Shown here: positions 10,705 through 20,953 of the stretch, one piece after another
Layout: each line of letters opens with the position of its first letter
Numbering within the stretch: the first letter of the stretch is position 1
NCBI RefSeq assembly: GCF_019263745.1
Contig: NZ_CP077107.1
Span: 1,488,001-1,552,000 of the forward strand
Length of the DNA stretch: 64,000 nucleotides
DNA from: Methanospirillum hungatei
Lineage (GTDB): Archaea; Halobacteriota; Methanomicrobia; Methanomicrobiales; Methanospirillaceae
Direction of reading: 5' to 3'
Notes under the pieces: generated by a model
Database searches by the model: none
Told to the model about the DNA's origin: nothing
The model's input: the letters and a program-made list of their open reading frames with translations, nothing else
Made by a program: the position numbers and the translations under genes

Positions 10705-10787
10705 GACCTCCCTGTTAAATATACTATCTAATAATGAGCTTTTCTCATCATCCCTTAATAAGTGTACGGGTAGAGGAAGAACCGAAC

Positions 10788-10830
10788 ATCTTTTAAATTC
10801 ATTAACCAGAGTACCATATATTGGTGGGAA
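10788..10830 (+). promoter_or_regulatory. Promoter of the chemoreceptor gene
   Basis: CTTTTAAATT around 10790-10799 resembles an archaeal TATA box. GGTGGGA just before the ATG at 10834 is the ribosome site. The opposite-strand MASE3 kinase starts at 10704, so the 129 bp between them is a divergent promoter region. Confidence 0.4.
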
Positions 10831-10833
10831 CCG

Positions 10834-13263
10834 ATGGAGTTTGGAAGTAGAGTAACGAAGTGGTTTGATAATGCCACAATTGGGAAGAAGATCACCATAA
10901 TCTGCCTTATTCTGGTGATTATTCCTACTTTGGTGCTGGGGATTGTTGCATATACCAGCGCAGAAGCGGCTATTAAAGATAATATAAAGACCAACCTTGA
11001 AACACAAAGTAAAGATCTACAGGAAGAGACAATAACCGTATATGGCCTCACACAGGCAAAGGTGAACAGTGACCTGAATGTATTGAGGCAGAGTTTTTAC
11101 TCAAAAGGAAAACCGGAGATAGTTACCGGGAACATGATGCTGGGCTCATCATACAAAGTGAATGACAATTTTGAGATCGTTGATGGTGTCCAGGAATTAA
11201 TTGGTGGTACAGCAACCGTATTTCAAAAGAAAGGTGACCAGGCGATCCGGATTTCAACAAATGTAATCGGAGAGGATGGAAAACGAGCTGTTGGAACTCC
11301 TGTATCTGCTGCAGTGTATGATGCTGTCATTAATAAAGGCCAGACGTATTACGGGACTGCAACCGTTGTAGGAAAGAAATATAACACCGCCTATGAACCA
11401 ATTAAAAACCAGGCGAATGATATCATAGGAATTCTCTATGTCGGTGTAGATGAAGCAGAAACGATTGGTCTGTTACAGGAACAGATAAAAAGCAAAAAAA
11501 TTGGTGAGAATGGATATGTCTTCGTCCTTGATAGTACTGGTCTTGCCCTTATTCATCCGACCAGGGAAGGAAAAAATGATTCGGATCTTCCGTTCATCAA
11601 GGAAATAGTCACCCAAAAAGAAGGATATCTGGAATATACATATAATGGCATTCCTAAAATAGCGGTCTTTACTTATTTTGAACCATTCGACTGGATCATC
11701 GTTGCAAATGCAGACATAACGGATTTTACCGGGCCAATAGATAACATTCGTAATACCATTATCATCGTGATGATTCTTGGAATTATCGGCGGATTTATTG
11801 TTGCCACACTCTTTGGCCGCTCTATTTCGAACCGGATGGATAACCTTGTAAAACTTGCAAACCGTGTTCGAGATGGTGATCTCTCCGGAGATATGGAAAC
11901 TATACATCACAAAGATGAGATTGGAATTCTTGGTCGTGCATTTGCAGATGTGGTTGTAACGTTCCAGCTCTTCCGGGATGAAATTCGGACTATCAGTACC
12001 GCTGCTGCATCAGGCAATCTGAATGTCAGGGGTGATGTCAGGAAATTCCAGGGTGATTATGCCGTAATCATTGATGGAGTAAATGACACCGTGGATGCTA
12101 TGGCAGTCCCCTTACAGGAAGCTATGAAATTAGCCGGTAAGTATGCAGCCGGGGACTTTACCGCGAGAATGAACCCAGACATACATCTTGAAGGAGAGTT
12201 TGTCACATTTCAAAAAGCCTTTGATACAATTGGCATTGACGTTTCACAGGCTCTTGCTGCAGTGAAGATCCAGATGGAGAACCTTGCAAAAGAGATGATT
12301 GAAGTCAGTGGACGGGTTGATGAAGTTACAGAGGAAACTGAAGAGGCTCATACGAGTATTGAAGACGTATCAGAAGGTGTCGGTCAGGTTGCACAGATTG
12401 CATCAGCAGTAAGCGATCTTGCTGATAAGAGTGGAATGACTACGCAGCAGATATTGGCAGCCATGCAAGATCTTGCCACAACCGTCTCATCTGTTGCAGC
12501 AAAAATGGAACATGTTTCAGTTCTCACAAACACGGCATCTGAACTTTCTGAAAAAGGGAAAGAAGCTGCTGGTCAGGCAGAATCAGGGATGCATGGTATC
12601 ATGCAGTCATCTTCTGCAATTGACCAGATGAACCAGGAGATCGCAAACCAGATGCAGGAGATTGGCCGGATCGTTGATATCATCGGCTCCATTGCTGAAG
12701 AAACAAATCTCCTTGCATTAAATGCAGCAATAGAGGCAGCTCGTGCAGGAGAAGCAGGTCTTGGATTTGCTGTTGTTGCATCTGAAGTAAAAGAACTGGC
12801 AAATGAATCACAAAAATCTGCAGAGAACATTGCCGGAATCATCTCAGGACTTCAGAAAAAATCAATTGCGATGGCAGATGCAGTGAAGAAATCCATAACC
12901 GAGGTTGAGATAGGAAATAACTCAGTCAGTGAGACTCTTGCAGTTTTCAACGAAATCGTCGGATCTATTGCGGTCATTAATGCAAATATGAGCGAAGTGG
13001 CTGCAGCAAGTGAAGAACAGGCAGCATCTGTTGAGGAAGTAACAGCAACGGTGAATGAGTTTAGTGACATGGTTCAGCAGACAGCAAAAGAATCGGTTGG
13101 ACTTGCTGCTGCAAGTGAAGAGTCATCTGCTGCAGTTGAACAGATTACCCAGATGGTCTCGCAAGTGAATGAGTCAATGGAGAAGATTAGAAACACAACC
13201 GAACTTGCCGAAGAGGCAGTGCAGAGAATAGAACAAGAGATGATGCAGTTTAAATATTATTAA
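10834..13263 (+). CDS. Methyl-accepting chemotaxis protein (Cache-HAMP-MCP)
   Basis: An 809-residue transmembrane chemoreceptor. TM1 is about 20-43 ([19 protein letters not shown]). An extracytoplasmic Cache-type sensor (about 45-305) contains [18 protein letters not shown] and [12 protein letters not shown]2 is about 308-330. HAMP follows, with further HAMP-like repeats to about 470, then the long antiparallel signalling coil whose tip reads [19 protein letters not shown], the CheA/CheW contact region. Methylation-type Glu/Gln pairs flank it. There is no C-terminal CheR tether. It would control archaellum rotation through CheA/CheY. No che core genes are next to it, but CheC-like genes lie about 8 kb downstream. 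Confidence 0.95.
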   Translation: MEFGSRVTKWFDNATIGKKITIICLILVIIPTLVLGIVAYTSAEAAIKDNIKTNLETQSKDLQEETITVYGLTQAKVNSDLNVLRQSFYSKGKPEIVTGNMMLGSSYKVNDNFEIVDGVQELIGGTATVFQKKGDQAIRISTNVIGEDGKRAVGTPVSAAVYDAVINKGQTYYGTATVVGKKYNTAYEPIKNQANDIIGILYVGVDEAETIGLLQEQIKSKKIGENGYVFVLDSTGLALIHPTREGKNDSDLPFIKEIVTQKEGYLEYTYNGIPKIAVFTYFEPFDWIIVANADITDFTGPIDNIRNTIIIVMILGIIGGFIVATLFGRSISNRMDNLVKLANRVRDGDLSGDMETIHHKDEIGILGRAFADVVVTFQLFRDEIRTISTAAASGNLNVRGDVRKFQGDYAVIIDGVNDTVDAMAVPLQEAMKLAGKYAAGDFTARMNPDIHLEGEFVTFQKAFDTIGIDVSQALAAVKIQMENLAKEMIEVSGRVDEVTEETEEAHTSIEDVSEGVGQVAQIASAVSDLADKSGMTTQQILAAMQDLATTVSSVAAKMEHVSVLTNTASELSEKGKEAAGQAESGMHGIMQSSSAIDQMNQEIANQMQEIGRIVDIIGSIAEETNLLALNAAIEAARAGEAGLGFAVVASEVKELANESQKSAENIAGIISGLQKKSIAMADAVKKSITEVEIGNNSVSETLAVFNEIVGSIAVINANMSEVAAASEEQAASVEEVTATVNEFSDMVQQTAKESVGLAAASEESSAAVEQITQMVSQVNESMEKIRNTTELAEEAVQRIEQEMMQFKYY

Positions 13264-13297
13264 ATTTTTTTATACATATATATATTTTTATATTAAT
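13264..13297 (+). terminator. T-rich terminator after the chemoreceptor
   Basis: Immediately after the stop codon the + strand carries runs of seven and five T separated by a TATATATA tract. This is typical of intrinsic archaeal termination on U-rich tracts. Confidence 0.4.
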
Positions 13298-13465
13298 GAG
13301 ATTATTAAACATGGATGATATGCTGATAAGCATCCGGTTTCTTTTTATAACTCTGGTAAAATAAGGAGAACTTGAGAATCGTTTCTATTATAATGGCCAT
13401 TAAAGTGAGAGGAATCATCAATCCGATTACAAAACCCTCTCTATCATCATGAAAGTAAGATATTA

Positions 13466-13483
13466 ATTGCACACATGTGCAAT
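13466..13483. promoter_or_regulatory. Palindromic operator in front of the toxin-antitoxin operon
   Basis: ATTGCACA at 13466-13473, two bases, TGTGCAAT at 13476-13483 form a perfect 8-2-8 inverted repeat ending 9 bp before the antitoxin ATG at 13493. Type II antitoxins normally repress their own operon by binding such sites. The upstream in-frame ATG at 13475 lies inside this repeat, which argues for the start at 13493. Confidence 0.6.
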
Positions 13484-13492
13484 GTGTATAAC

Positions 13493-13708
13493 ATGTCCAG
13501 TACTCAGACATATAAACGGATCCCGGTCACACCTGCAACCTGGGAAAAACTCTCAATCCTTAAAAAACCTGGTGAAACCTTTGATCATCTCATTGTAGAT
13601 TTGATTGAAGAACGAGAAAAACTAGATATCATTCAACATGTAAAAAAAATTGCAGAAGAGGGAGAATTTCTTTCACTGGATGAGGCCGAGGAAGTCTGGA
13701 AAGAATGA
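13493..13708 (+). CDS. Antitoxin of a RelE-type toxin-antitoxin pair
   Basis: A 71-residue acidic protein. The N-terminal half (SSTQTYKRIPVTPATWEKLSIL, quoted in part) looks like a short ribbon-helix DNA-binding segment of the kind in small archaeal antitoxins. The C-terminal half (LIEEREKLDIIQHVKKIAEE) is a charged helix that would wrap the toxin. It overlaps the toxin gene by ATGA and carries a palindrome just upstream. The assignment rests on size, position and partner more than on a specific family match. Confidence 0.75.
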   Translation: MSSTQTYKRIPVTPATWEKLSILKKPGETFDHLIVDLIEEREKLDIIQHVKKIAEEGEFLSLDEAEEVWKE

Positions 13709-13971
13709 AAGTTGAGATAGAATTATCGGCGTGTAATTTTGTGAAAGAATTACCTTTAAAAAGTCGACGTATTATTCTCAAACAATTACGCAGGCTCGAA
13801 GATCCATTTCAGGCTTCTGAAATTGAAAAGATCGGTAATGATGTTTACCGTCTACATATTGGGAGAACCTATACTGTGTTCTTTATGATCTATCCGGAAC
13901 ATGATCTTGTCAGAGTAACAGATATATTGCCAATAGGAATAGCACATAAACGATATAACCGATTTATATAA
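13705..13971 (+). CDS. RelE/ParE-superfamily toxin
   Basis: An 88-residue basic protein with the RelE/ParE plan: N-terminal helices (FVKELPLKSRRIILKQLRRL), then the beta-sheet core with VYRLHIGRTYTVFFMI and a C-terminal strand VRVTDILPIGIAHKRYN. The Arg in YRLHIGR and the His-Lys-Arg-Tyr at the end correspond to the basic surface that contacts the ribosome/mRNA in RelE homologues. Whether it is an mRNA interferase or a gyrase-type ParE cannot be decided here. The ATGA overlap with the antitoxin implies translational coupling. Confidence 0.8.
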   Translation: MKVEIELSACNFVKELPLKSRRIILKQLRRLEDPFQASEIEKIGNDVYRLHIGRTYTVFFMIYPEHDLVRVTDILPIGIAHKRYNRFI

Positions 13972-14050
13972 AAAATCCCTTATTAAAAAAGCAATTGATA
14001 CTACTGGAAACTTAGAAAATACCGTATTTCGTGCGATTAATAGTACCGTA

Positions 14051-14066
14051 CCAGATAACTATCTGG
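14051..14066. promoter_or_regulatory. Inverted repeat upstream of the amidohydrolase gene
   Basis: CCAGATA, two bases, TATCTGG form a perfect 7-2-7 inverted repeat about 60 bp before the ATG at 14126. It could be an operator for the amidohydrolase, or a hairpin after the toxin gene. No regulator is identified. Confidence 0.3.
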
Positions 14067-14125
14067 ATCATTATGCTCCTTCCTCTACTAAATTATTAAT
14101 TCTCACACAGGGTAACAGGTATCAT

Positions 14126-16015
14126 ATGCTAATATGCACCCGGTTTCTTCTTATCACTCTTATTTGCCTCGTCTCACCATGCCTGCTCATCACATCAGTC
14201 TTTTCAGAAGGATTACCAGTATCTGAACATGCAGATATTGTCCTCATGAACGGAACAGTGTATACCGTTCAATATGGGACAGACTGGCCTGATACCCCAC
14301 AGGAAGCGATTGCCATACACGGCAGAACCATCCTTGCAGTCGATTCAAACAACGGAATAGAACCGTATATCGGTCCTGAAACACAGGTACATGACCTGAA
14401 GGGGAAGATGGTCTTACCAGGATTCATTGATACCCACATTCATCTTGGTGCAGCTGCCCAGATAATGGCCGGTGTCGATCTGCTCCCCTGTACATCCCCT
14501 TCAGAAATTCAGAGTACCATCAGAGATTATGCAGAGAAAAATAAGGATATCCCGGTAATCAGAGGATTTGGATGGAACTATTTTCTTTTTAATGAATCAG
14601 GACCACATAAGGAGATGCTGGATCAGGTAATCAGCGACAAACCGGTCATTCTGACATCGTTTGACGGTCATGCAACCTGGGTCAATTCCAGGGCTCTTGA
14701 GATTGCCGGAATAACCGGGTCAACTCCTGAACCGACGGGAGGTAAAATTGAGCGGGATTCAGATGGTAATCCTACAGGTGTTTTGCGGGAAATGGCCGCA
14801 TCAAATCTGGTGACAAACAAAGTTCCTCCTCTGACGATTGCCCAGATAAAAGAAATGCTGGAAAAAATACTCCCCAGAGCGGCCGAGGCAGGGATTACCA
14901 CAGCCGATGATGCTGCAGTCTCACCAGAGATCATCTCCGCATTTTCAGATCTTGAAGATGAAGGGAAATTACCGGTCAGGGTATTTGGTGAGATCGTTGC
15001 CCTTCCTGAACTGGGAGTAGAAGAGATACCTCTCATGGAAGCGGAAAGAAGTATCTTTTATCCGGGATATCCGGCGATAGAGGAGGGATATTCCTACATA
15101 GACGATCTTCCCGGACTTCTGGATGGAGAGTCACAGTATAATGTTACTCTCAGCACTATTCCTGATTATTCGGATGATGAAGGATTATTCAGAATTCAAA
15201 CAGGTAAATTATTCCTTGACGGGGTTGTTGAGGGACATACCGGTTATCTTATCGAGCCATATGCTGACGAACCATCAACCTATGGAACAATAAACTGGGA
15301 TGTCAATAAATTCCAGGATATGATTGAAGCTCTTGATTCCTTAGGGTTTCAGATAGATATCCATGCAATCGGGGACGGAGCAGTCAGGATGTGCCTTGAT
15401 GCATATCAGAATGCACAGGAAAAGAATGGAGTCAGGGATTCAAGGCATAAAATATCTCATATCCAGCTCATTGATCCATCAGATGTTCACCGGATCCATG
15501 ACTTGGGAATAATCGCCGCATTACAACCGAACTGGTTCTATTATGATGAAAACTTTGAACATGTGTCTCTTCCCTATCTTGGAGAAGAACGGGCTCACCG
15601 GATGTACTCGCTCAAAACAATCCTGGATAGCGGGGCAATGGTTGCATTTGGTACTGATTATCCGGTGGGAACTGATTATCTGACCTATAATCCACTCGAC
15701 GGCATCCGAACCGCAGTAACCCGACTTCCCCTGCCTCCGGACTCACCCATTACCGAACCATACCATCCGGAAGAACTGATTGATCTAAAAACGGCGATTG
15801 AAGCATATACCTACTGGGGAGCATATACCAATTTTATGGAAAACAGTACAGGAACTCTTGAGAAGGGAAAATTAGCAGATATAGTTGTTCTGGATAAGGA
15901 TCTCTTCTCGATGCCTCTCACAGATATCAACAAGGCCCGGGTTGCTGCTACCTATCTGGAAGGAAAAAAGGTATATGCAGATGCAGATTTTTCTGCTGAT
16001 ACTGCAAAAAATTGA
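14126..16015 (+). CDS. Secreted or membrane-anchored amidohydrolase (YtcJ-like)
   Basis: A 629-residue metal-dependent hydrolase of the amidohydrolase superfamily. Residues 1-27 are a hydrophobic signal or anchor (FLLITLICLVSPCLLITSVF). The metal motif GFIDTHIHLG (about 98-107) follows a short N-terminal beta domain. Later landmarks are SFDGHATWVNSRALEIAGI, FLDGVVEGHTGYL, the metal-His region IDIHAIGDGAV, ISHIQLIDPSDV and the catalytic-Asp strand AFGTDYPV. The C-terminal GTLEKGKLADIVVLDKD is the standard end of the family. Substrates are usually amides or N-acyl amino acids, unknown here. Export is unusual for the family. It is probably monocistronic; a convergent gene ends 28 bp on. Confidence 0.9.
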   Translation: MLICTRFLLITLICLVSPCLLITSVFSEGLPVSEHADIVLMNGTVYTVQYGTDWPDTPQEAIAIHGRTILAVDSNNGIEPYIGPETQVHDLKGKMVLPGFIDTHIHLGAAAQIMAGVDLLPCTSPSEIQSTIRDYAEKNKDIPVIRGFGWNYFLFNESGPHKEMLDQVISDKPVILTSFDGHATWVNSRALEIAGITGSTPEPTGGKIERDSDGNPTGVLREMAASNLVTNKVPPLTIAQIKEMLEKILPRAAEAGITTADDAAVSPEIISAFSDLEDEGKLPVRVFGEIVALPELGVEEIPLMEAERSIFYPGYPAIEEGYSYIDDLPGLLDGESQYNVTLSTIPDYSDDEGLFRIQTGKLFLDGVVEGHTGYLIEPYADEPSTYGTINWDVNKFQDMIEALDSLGFQIDIHAIGDGAVRMCLDAYQNAQEKNGVRDSRHKISHIQLIDPSDVHRIHDLGIIAALQPNWFYYDENFEHVSLPYLGEERAHRMYSLKTILDSGAMVAFGTDYPVGTDYLTYNPLDGIRTAVTRLPLPPDSPITEPYHPEELIDLKTAIEAYTYWGAYTNFMENSTGTLEKGKLADIVVLDKDLFSMPLTDINKARVAATYLEGKKVYADADFSADTAKN

Positions 16016-16043
16016 ATATTACTTTTTTTAAAAAACCAATCAA

Positions 16044-16751
16044 TTACAGGATATCCAGTTCCCTGAGTAAGTCCCGACTGGTTACAGTTCGAAGTTGGTC
16101 AGGGAGATATTTCAGGTACTGGCATTCTCCGAGCACAAAAAACGTCTCTTTATGGATCCCTTTGGTAAGATCCTCCACGATAGTCACCTTTGCCCCTCGT
16201 CTCAGCCACCCTTCCATCGCAAACCGGTTGCAGAAATCAGATGCAACGCCAAACAAAGTTACCTCGATATTAGCCGGATCCTGTTTCGGTGCGATGGAAT
16301 GGATAAATGAATCACGGGGGATTGCCTGCCTGGGATGACGGGGATCATCAACAAAATGAAATAAGGATTCATATGCAATTCTCCTATCAGGATTTGTGAA
16401 GGATATCACCTGTCCTTTCAGCTCACTCCACATGGGAAACTGGTTCTTCATCAGATACCACGTTTCAGGCAGACCAGAGACATCAAGGGAGAGTTCCCAG
16501 TCGTCGGTCTGGTATTCACAGTGAAGTGGAAACTCTTTCGCCTCTACGCTCTCTGCATACTCTTCAGAAAAATGAGTATCCAGGATGACAAAGGTATAGT
16601 CAAATGCTGATTTGGGAATTTTTTTCAGAAATTCCTGTGCAGGTCCGAGGATGTCTTCTGCCCCGCTTACATAAAGATTTCCGGATTTTTTTGTAAAACC
16701 CTTTTGCATATCACCGATCTGCAATATCCGGATAGGTTGTATGTTGTTCAT
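16044..16751 (-). CDS. Isochorismatase/nicotinamidase-like cysteine hydrolase
   Basis: A 235-residue hydrolase of the isochorismatase-like fold. The proposed triad is visible: Asp14 in GDMQKGF, a Lys near 102 and Cys174 in GVASDFCNRFA. DTHF (58-61) followed by HCEYQTDDWEL matches the nicotinamidase layout of a metal-site Asp/His plus a His-Cys-x-x-Gly-Thr-like loop, although the Gly-Thr is replaced. It is longer than pure nicotinamidases because of an insertion around 85-140. Nicotinamide deamidation for NAD salvage is the best guess, but the altered loop leaves other amide substrates open. Confidence 0.75.
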   Translation of the reverse strand: MNNIQPIRILQIGDMQKGFTKKSGNLYVSGAEDILGPAQEFLKKIPKSAFDYTFVILDTHFSEEYAESVEAKEFPLHCEYQTDDWELSLDVSGLPETWYLMKNQFPMWSELKGQVISFTNPDRRIAYESLFHFVDDPRHPRQAIPRDSFIHSIAPKQDPANIEVTLFGVASDFCNRFAMEGWLRRGAKVTIVEDLTKGIHKETFFVLGECQYLKYLPDQLRTVTSRDLLRELDIL

Positions 16752-16966
16752 ATGATCTCGAATGTGGGATGTTGAATTCCATTGGGTACTCAGTTGGAGG
16801 AAAAGGTATCATCGTATTCGTATATAGAGGCCCCGAAATATCATGGAGGGGATCGCTGTGGTTACCCAGGAAGAGCATACCGATACCCTCCAAGAGTTAT
16901 TTTTTCTCATCATATCCATCAATACAATTATCACAAATTGATGAGTAGTATTCATACCACATATCA

Positions 16967-19573
16967 ATGAACACCATATCGCCCAATTCTATTTCACCAT
17001 CGATTATTCTTCTCATAGTTGATGATGAGAAAGATGTTCTCCAGGCAACAAAATCGTACCTTACCATAACTTTTCCGGTTGAGGTTGATACTGCCGAATC
17101 CGGCCAAATTGCTCTTCAAATGATTGCACAAAAAAAATATGACGCAATCATATCAGATTATGAGATGGATGAGATGAGCGGGATCGAACTTCTGAAAAAT
17201 ATTCGCAGTCAGGGTCTTGATACCCCGTTTATCATTTTTACCGGAAAAGGGCGTGAAGAGGTAGTAATAGCAGCATTTGAAAATGGAGCTGATGGATATG
17301 TCATGAAAGGAGGTGAAATCCGCTCCCAATTTGTTGATCTATATCATAAAATAAAGACCATTGTCCAGAAAAGAGAAGCCGAAAAGACGATAAAAGAAGT
17401 TGAATGCAAGTTCCACGATATTTACAATAACTCACCGATAGCCATAGAACTGTTTGATGAGCAGGGGACAATCATTGAAATTAATCCAGCGGGATTACAA
17501 TTATTCGGTATTGATTCAATTGAAAGCGTAAAAGAGTATAACCTGTTTTCAGATACAAGTGCTACAAAAGAAAAATTAGAAGAGTTACGTTCAGGAAAAG
17601 TCATCAAGTATGTAACTGAATTTGACTTTGATCTTCAGAAGCAACAAAACCAATATGCATCCACACAATCTGGTAAAATAACTCTGTTCATTCAGATTAC
17701 TCCATTGTTCAAAGGGACATGTTTACTTTCAGGATACATTGCACACACAATTGATATTACTGAAGAGAAGACTGCACAGGAAGAACTTAAAGAAAAGAAA
17801 TTATTTCTGGATTACCTTCTTGAAACCATACCCAGCCCAGTTTTTTACAAGGATGCTGAAGGCAGATATACCGGATGCAATAGTGCATTTGAGAAATATA
17901 TCGGACTATCTAAAGATGATTTGATCGGAAAATCAGTATTTGATATTTCTCCAAGAGATCTTGCTGAGGTGTATCATGCGAAAGATAAGGAATTGTTTAC
18001 AAAGCCAGGAATGCAGGTGTATGAATCACAAGTCAGGTTCGCAGACGGAACGAATCATGATGTTATCTTTCAAAAAGCTACCCTTGTGGACCGTTCAGGA
18101 AAAGTACAGGGATTAATCGGAATTATCCTTGATATAACTGAGAGAAAAGGCATTGAACATGCCTTACAGGAAAGCGAGGATTATATCAGAACGGTTCTTG
18201 ATAATCTGCCAATCGGGGTCGCTGTGAATACAGTTGAACCAGAAGTTTCATTTGAATATTTTAATGATAATTTTCTGAAATTGTATCGTGTATCGGCTGA
18301 CGCTCTCAATACACCTGATGCATTCTGGGACCATGTATATGAAGACCCGGTTATGAGAGAATCTTTAAAAAAACGGGTTCTTGAAGATTGTATGAGCGGA
18401 GATACTTCACGAATGCATTGGGATGATATTCCAATTACCCGGACAGGAGAAGTAACAACCTACGTGAATGCGATGAATATCCCGATTCACGAAAAAAACC
18501 TGATGATTTCAGTGGTTTGGGATATTACCGACCGAAAACGGGCAGAAGATAGTCTTCGTGAAACAAACCGGCTGCTTGAAGGGATGCTTGATGGTATTCC
18601 GGACATTATCGGCATTCAGAATCCGGATCATACCCTTATAAGGTACAATCGGGCAGGATATGAAATTTTGGGACTGACTCCGGAAGAGGTTCGTGGCAAA
18701 CCCTGTTATTCGTTCATTGGAAGAACAAAGCCATGTGATATTTGTGCTTCAATGAAAGCGCTATCAAGTAAAAAAATCTGCACTCTCGAAAAATATGTTC
18801 CAGAACTGAACCGATATCTTCTCTGCCGCAGCAATCCGATTCTTGATGATAACGGGAATGTACAACTCATCATTGAACAATTATCTGATATCACCGAAAG
18901 AAAACAGATGGAAGATGCGATAAGACAATCAAATCAGAAATTACGCCTGTTAACCGGCCTAACCAGACACGATATCCTCAATCTTCTCAATGCGATTTAT
19001 TTCTATCATGAGCTGGCTTTGGAGTCTCCGGATCTGAAAGCGAGCAGAGAGTACATCACCCGTGCAAAAGAAGCAGGTGAACGAATCGAAGCGACCATTG
19101 GATTTACCCGTGAATATGAAGAATTCGGAGTGGCAAGCTCAGGATGGCAACTGATTCATCCCATTATTGAGTCTGCAAAACAGGAGATTTCTCCAGGAAC
19201 AATACAGATTAATAATACTGTTCCTGAATCTATCGAGGTATATGCTGATCCCATTATTCGAAAAGTGTTTACCACTCTTCTTGAGAATGCAATCCGCCAT
19301 GGGAAGAAAGTAACACAGATTACATTTGGTGTTGATGAAAAACAAAAGGAACTGGTAATATTTTGTGAAGATGACGGTGCTGGGATTCCAGATGCAGAAA
19401 AAACCCAGATATTTGGTCATGGATTTGGCAAGAACACAGGAATAGGCCTCTTTCTCTCCAGAGAGATTCTCTCTATTACAGGACTATCAATTAGTGAAAC
19501 CGGAATATTTGGAAAAGGTGCCAGGTTTGAAATACGTGTTCCTGGTGAAAAATGGAGATCGAAAAAGATATAA
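16967..19573 (+). CDS. Hybrid sensor kinase REC-PAS(x4)-RHD-type HATPase
   Basis: A soluble 868-residue kinase. The receiver spans about 13-135 (LIVDDEKDV, phospho-Asp in IISDYEM, Thr in IFTGKG, Lys in GYVMKGG). PAS-like domains follow at about 150-270, 275-395, 400-525 and 530-655. The fourth carries a Cys-rich loop (GKPCYSFIGRTKPCDICASM) that could bind a metal or sense redox. The H box is LTGLTRHDILNLLNAIYFY (about 670), the N box LLENAIRHG, the G box DDGAGIP, and FGKNTGIGLFLSREIL closes the lid. No ribosome site is seen before the ATG. It is convergent with the UPF0210 gene, 5 bp apart. Confidence 0.9.
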   Translation: MNTISPNSISPSIILLIVDDEKDVLQATKSYLTITFPVEVDTAESGQIALQMIAQKKYDAIISDYEMDEMSGIELLKNIRSQGLDTPFIIFTGKGREEVVIAAFENGADGYVMKGGEIRSQFVDLYHKIKTIVQKREAEKTIKEVECKFHDIYNNSPIAIELFDEQGTIIEINPAGLQLFGIDSIESVKEYNLFSDTSATKEKLEELRSGKVIKYVTEFDFDLQKQQNQYASTQSGKITLFIQITPLFKGTCLLSGYIAHTIDITEEKTAQEELKEKKLFLDYLLETIPSPVFYKDAEGRYTGCNSAFEKYIGLSKDDLIGKSVFDISPRDLAEVYHAKDKELFTKPGMQVYESQVRFADGTNHDVIFQKATLVDRSGKVQGLIGIILDITERKGIEHALQESEDYIRTVLDNLPIGVAVNTVEPEVSFEYFNDNFLKLYRVSADALNTPDAFWDHVYEDPVMRESLKKRVLEDCMSGDTSRMHWDDIPITRTGEVTTYVNAMNIPIHEKNLMISVVWDITDRKRAEDSLRETNRLLEGMLDGIPDIIGIQNPDHTLIRYNRAGYEILGLTPEEVRGKPCYSFIGRTKPCDICASMKALSSKKICTLEKYVPELNRYLLCRSNPILDDNGNVQLIIEQLSDITERKQMEDAIRQSNQKLRLLTGLTRHDILNLLNAIYFYHELALESPDLKASREYITRAKEAGERIEATIGFTREYEEFGVASSGWQLIHPIIESAKQEISPGTIQINNTVPESIEVYADPIIRKVFTTLLENAIRHGKKVTQITFGVDEKQKELVIFCEDDGAGIPDAEKTQIFGHGFGKNTGIGLFLSREILSITGLSISETGIFGKGARFEIRVPGEKWRSKKI

Positions 19574-19578
19574 TCGGA

Positions 19579-20943
19579 TTAGTTTCTAAAACTGTGAATA
19601 GGTGCAGGAATCCGACCTCCACGATTGATGAAATCACTGCATCCAAATGGATTCACCTGTTGAACGGGTGCATGACCTAATAACCCGCCAAATTCTACTG
19701 CATCACCAACATCTTTTCCAATCACCGGGATCAGACGGACTGCAGTTGTCTTTTGGTTTATCATACCAATTGCTGCCTCATCGGCGATGATTCCGGATAT
19801 TGTTGATGCAGGTGTGTCACCAGGTATCGCAATCATGTCCAGACCAACAGAACAAACACAAGTCATCGCCTCAAGCTTTTCTATTGTTAAAGCACCCCGG
19901 TTCACCGCATCAATCATTCCCTGATCCTCACTCACCGGGATGAATGCACCACTCAAACCTCCAACAAAGGAGCTTGCCATCACCCCTCCTTTTTTTACCT
20001 GATCATTCAGAAGAGCAAGAGCTGCAGTCGTCCCTGGAGCTCCAACCGATTCTAGTCCCATTTCTTCCAAAATTTCAGCAACACTGTCCCCTACTGAAGG
20101 GGTTGGTGCAAGTGAGAGGTCAACAATCCCAAACGGTATACCAAGCCGCTCAGATGCAGCCTGGGCCACCAGTTGTCCTGCACGGGTGACTTTAAATGCT
20201 GTCTTTTTGATTGTTTCGGACAGAATCTCAAAATCTTTTCCTCTGACTTCTTCAAGTGCATGTTTGACAACTCCCGGACCACTGACTCCCACATGAATGA
20301 CGGCATCAGCTTCTGATATGCCATGAAACGCTCCGGCCATAAACGGATTATCATCAGGAGCGTTACAGAATACAACCAGTTTTGCACAACCAAGAGAACT
20401 ATTGTCTTTTGTTGCTTCTGCGGTCTCTTTGATTACCTCGCCCATGAGTTTTACTGCATCCATATTGATCCCGGTCTTTGTCGAACCAATATTGACTGAA
20501 CTACAAACCCGTTCGGTGGAAGACAACGCCTTTGGAATGGATCGGATCAGGTTTTCATCATTCCGGGTCATCCCCTTTGAAACAATAGCTGAGTACCCTC
20601 CGATAAAATTTACCCCCATATCACGGGCAGCCGTATCCAGAGTATGTGCAACAGACACAAAATCATCACATGTTGTGCATGCTTTTCCGGTGACAAGAGC
20701 GATAGGAGTAACCGATATTCGTTTGTTTACAATTGGAATCCCGTATTCCAGTTCTATCTCCCTTCCGGTTGATACAAGATCTCGTGAAAGCCGGGTAATC
20801 TTACTATATATGTTCTGGTTTAAGGTATCGAGATCAGCATCAGAACAGTCAAGCAGGCTGATTCCAAGTGTGATGGTCCGGACATCGAGTTTCTCCTGCT
20901 CGATCATCTTGTTGGTCTCGTTTACCTCAAGAATATTAATCAT
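19579..20943 (-). CDS. UPF0210 (DUF711) family protein
   Basis: A 454-residue conserved protein widespread in methanogens and some bacteria, function not established. Recognisable family stretches are [12 protein letters not shown] at the N-terminus, GFGN-like Gly-rich segments, [25 protein letters not shown] and FGLLGHAP-like [14 protein letters not shown] near the C-terminus. It is cytoplasmic with no signal peptide. It lies 10 bp downstream of an ACT-domain gene on the same strand; this two-gene arrangement is conserved in many genomes and suggests that the ACT protein senses a small molecule, perhaps an amino acid, for the UPF0210 protein. Confidence 0.9.
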   Translation of the reverse strand: MINILEVNETNKMIEQEKLDVRTITLGISLLDCSDADLDTLNQNIYSKITRLSRDLVSTGREIELEYGIPIVNKRISVTPIALVTGKACTTCDDFVSVAHTLDTAARDMGVNFIGGYSAIVSKGMTRNDENLIRSIPKALSSTERVCSSVNIGSTKTGINMDAVKLMGEVIKETAEATKDNSSLGCAKLVVFCNAPDDNPFMAGAFHGISEADAVIHVGVSGPGVVKHALEEVRGKDFEILSETIKKTAFKVTRAGQLVAQAASERLGIPFGIVDLSLAPTPSVGDSVAEILEEMGLESVGAPGTTAALALLNDQVKKGGVMASSFVGGLSGAFIPVSEDQGMIDAVNRGALTIEKLEAMTCVCSVGLDMIAIPGDTPASTISGIIADEAAIGMINQKTTAVRLIPVIGKDVGDAVEFGGLLGHAPVQQVNPFGCSDFINRGGRIPAPIHSFRN

Positions 20944-20953
20944 AGTAAATCCA

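Noticed and set aside
10705-11007. N-terminal extension of the MASE3 kinase frame
   Set aside because: It overlaps the divergent chemoreceptor coding sequence, is not hydrophobic and has no ribosome site. The ATG at 10704 starts directly before the first membrane helix.
13305-13450. Minus-strand open frame with a hydrophobic segment and a KKK tail (FVIGLMIPLTLMAIII, then KPDAYQHIIHV)
   Set aside because: It looks partly protein-like, but no start codon with a ribosome site is in a sensible place, and its upstream part runs into the toxin-antitoxin operator. It could be a gene remnant; not strong enough to list as a gene.
16917-16943. CATCAAT ... ATTGATG inverted repeat before the 16967 kinase
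   Set aside because: The 7-bp arms are 13 bases apart in AT-rich DNA, with no matching site elsewhere that I noticed, so chance is likely.
16711-16970. Short open frames between the isochorismatase-like and kinase genes
   Set aside because: They have no ribosome sites, and the translations lack domain features; the region is a divergent promoter.
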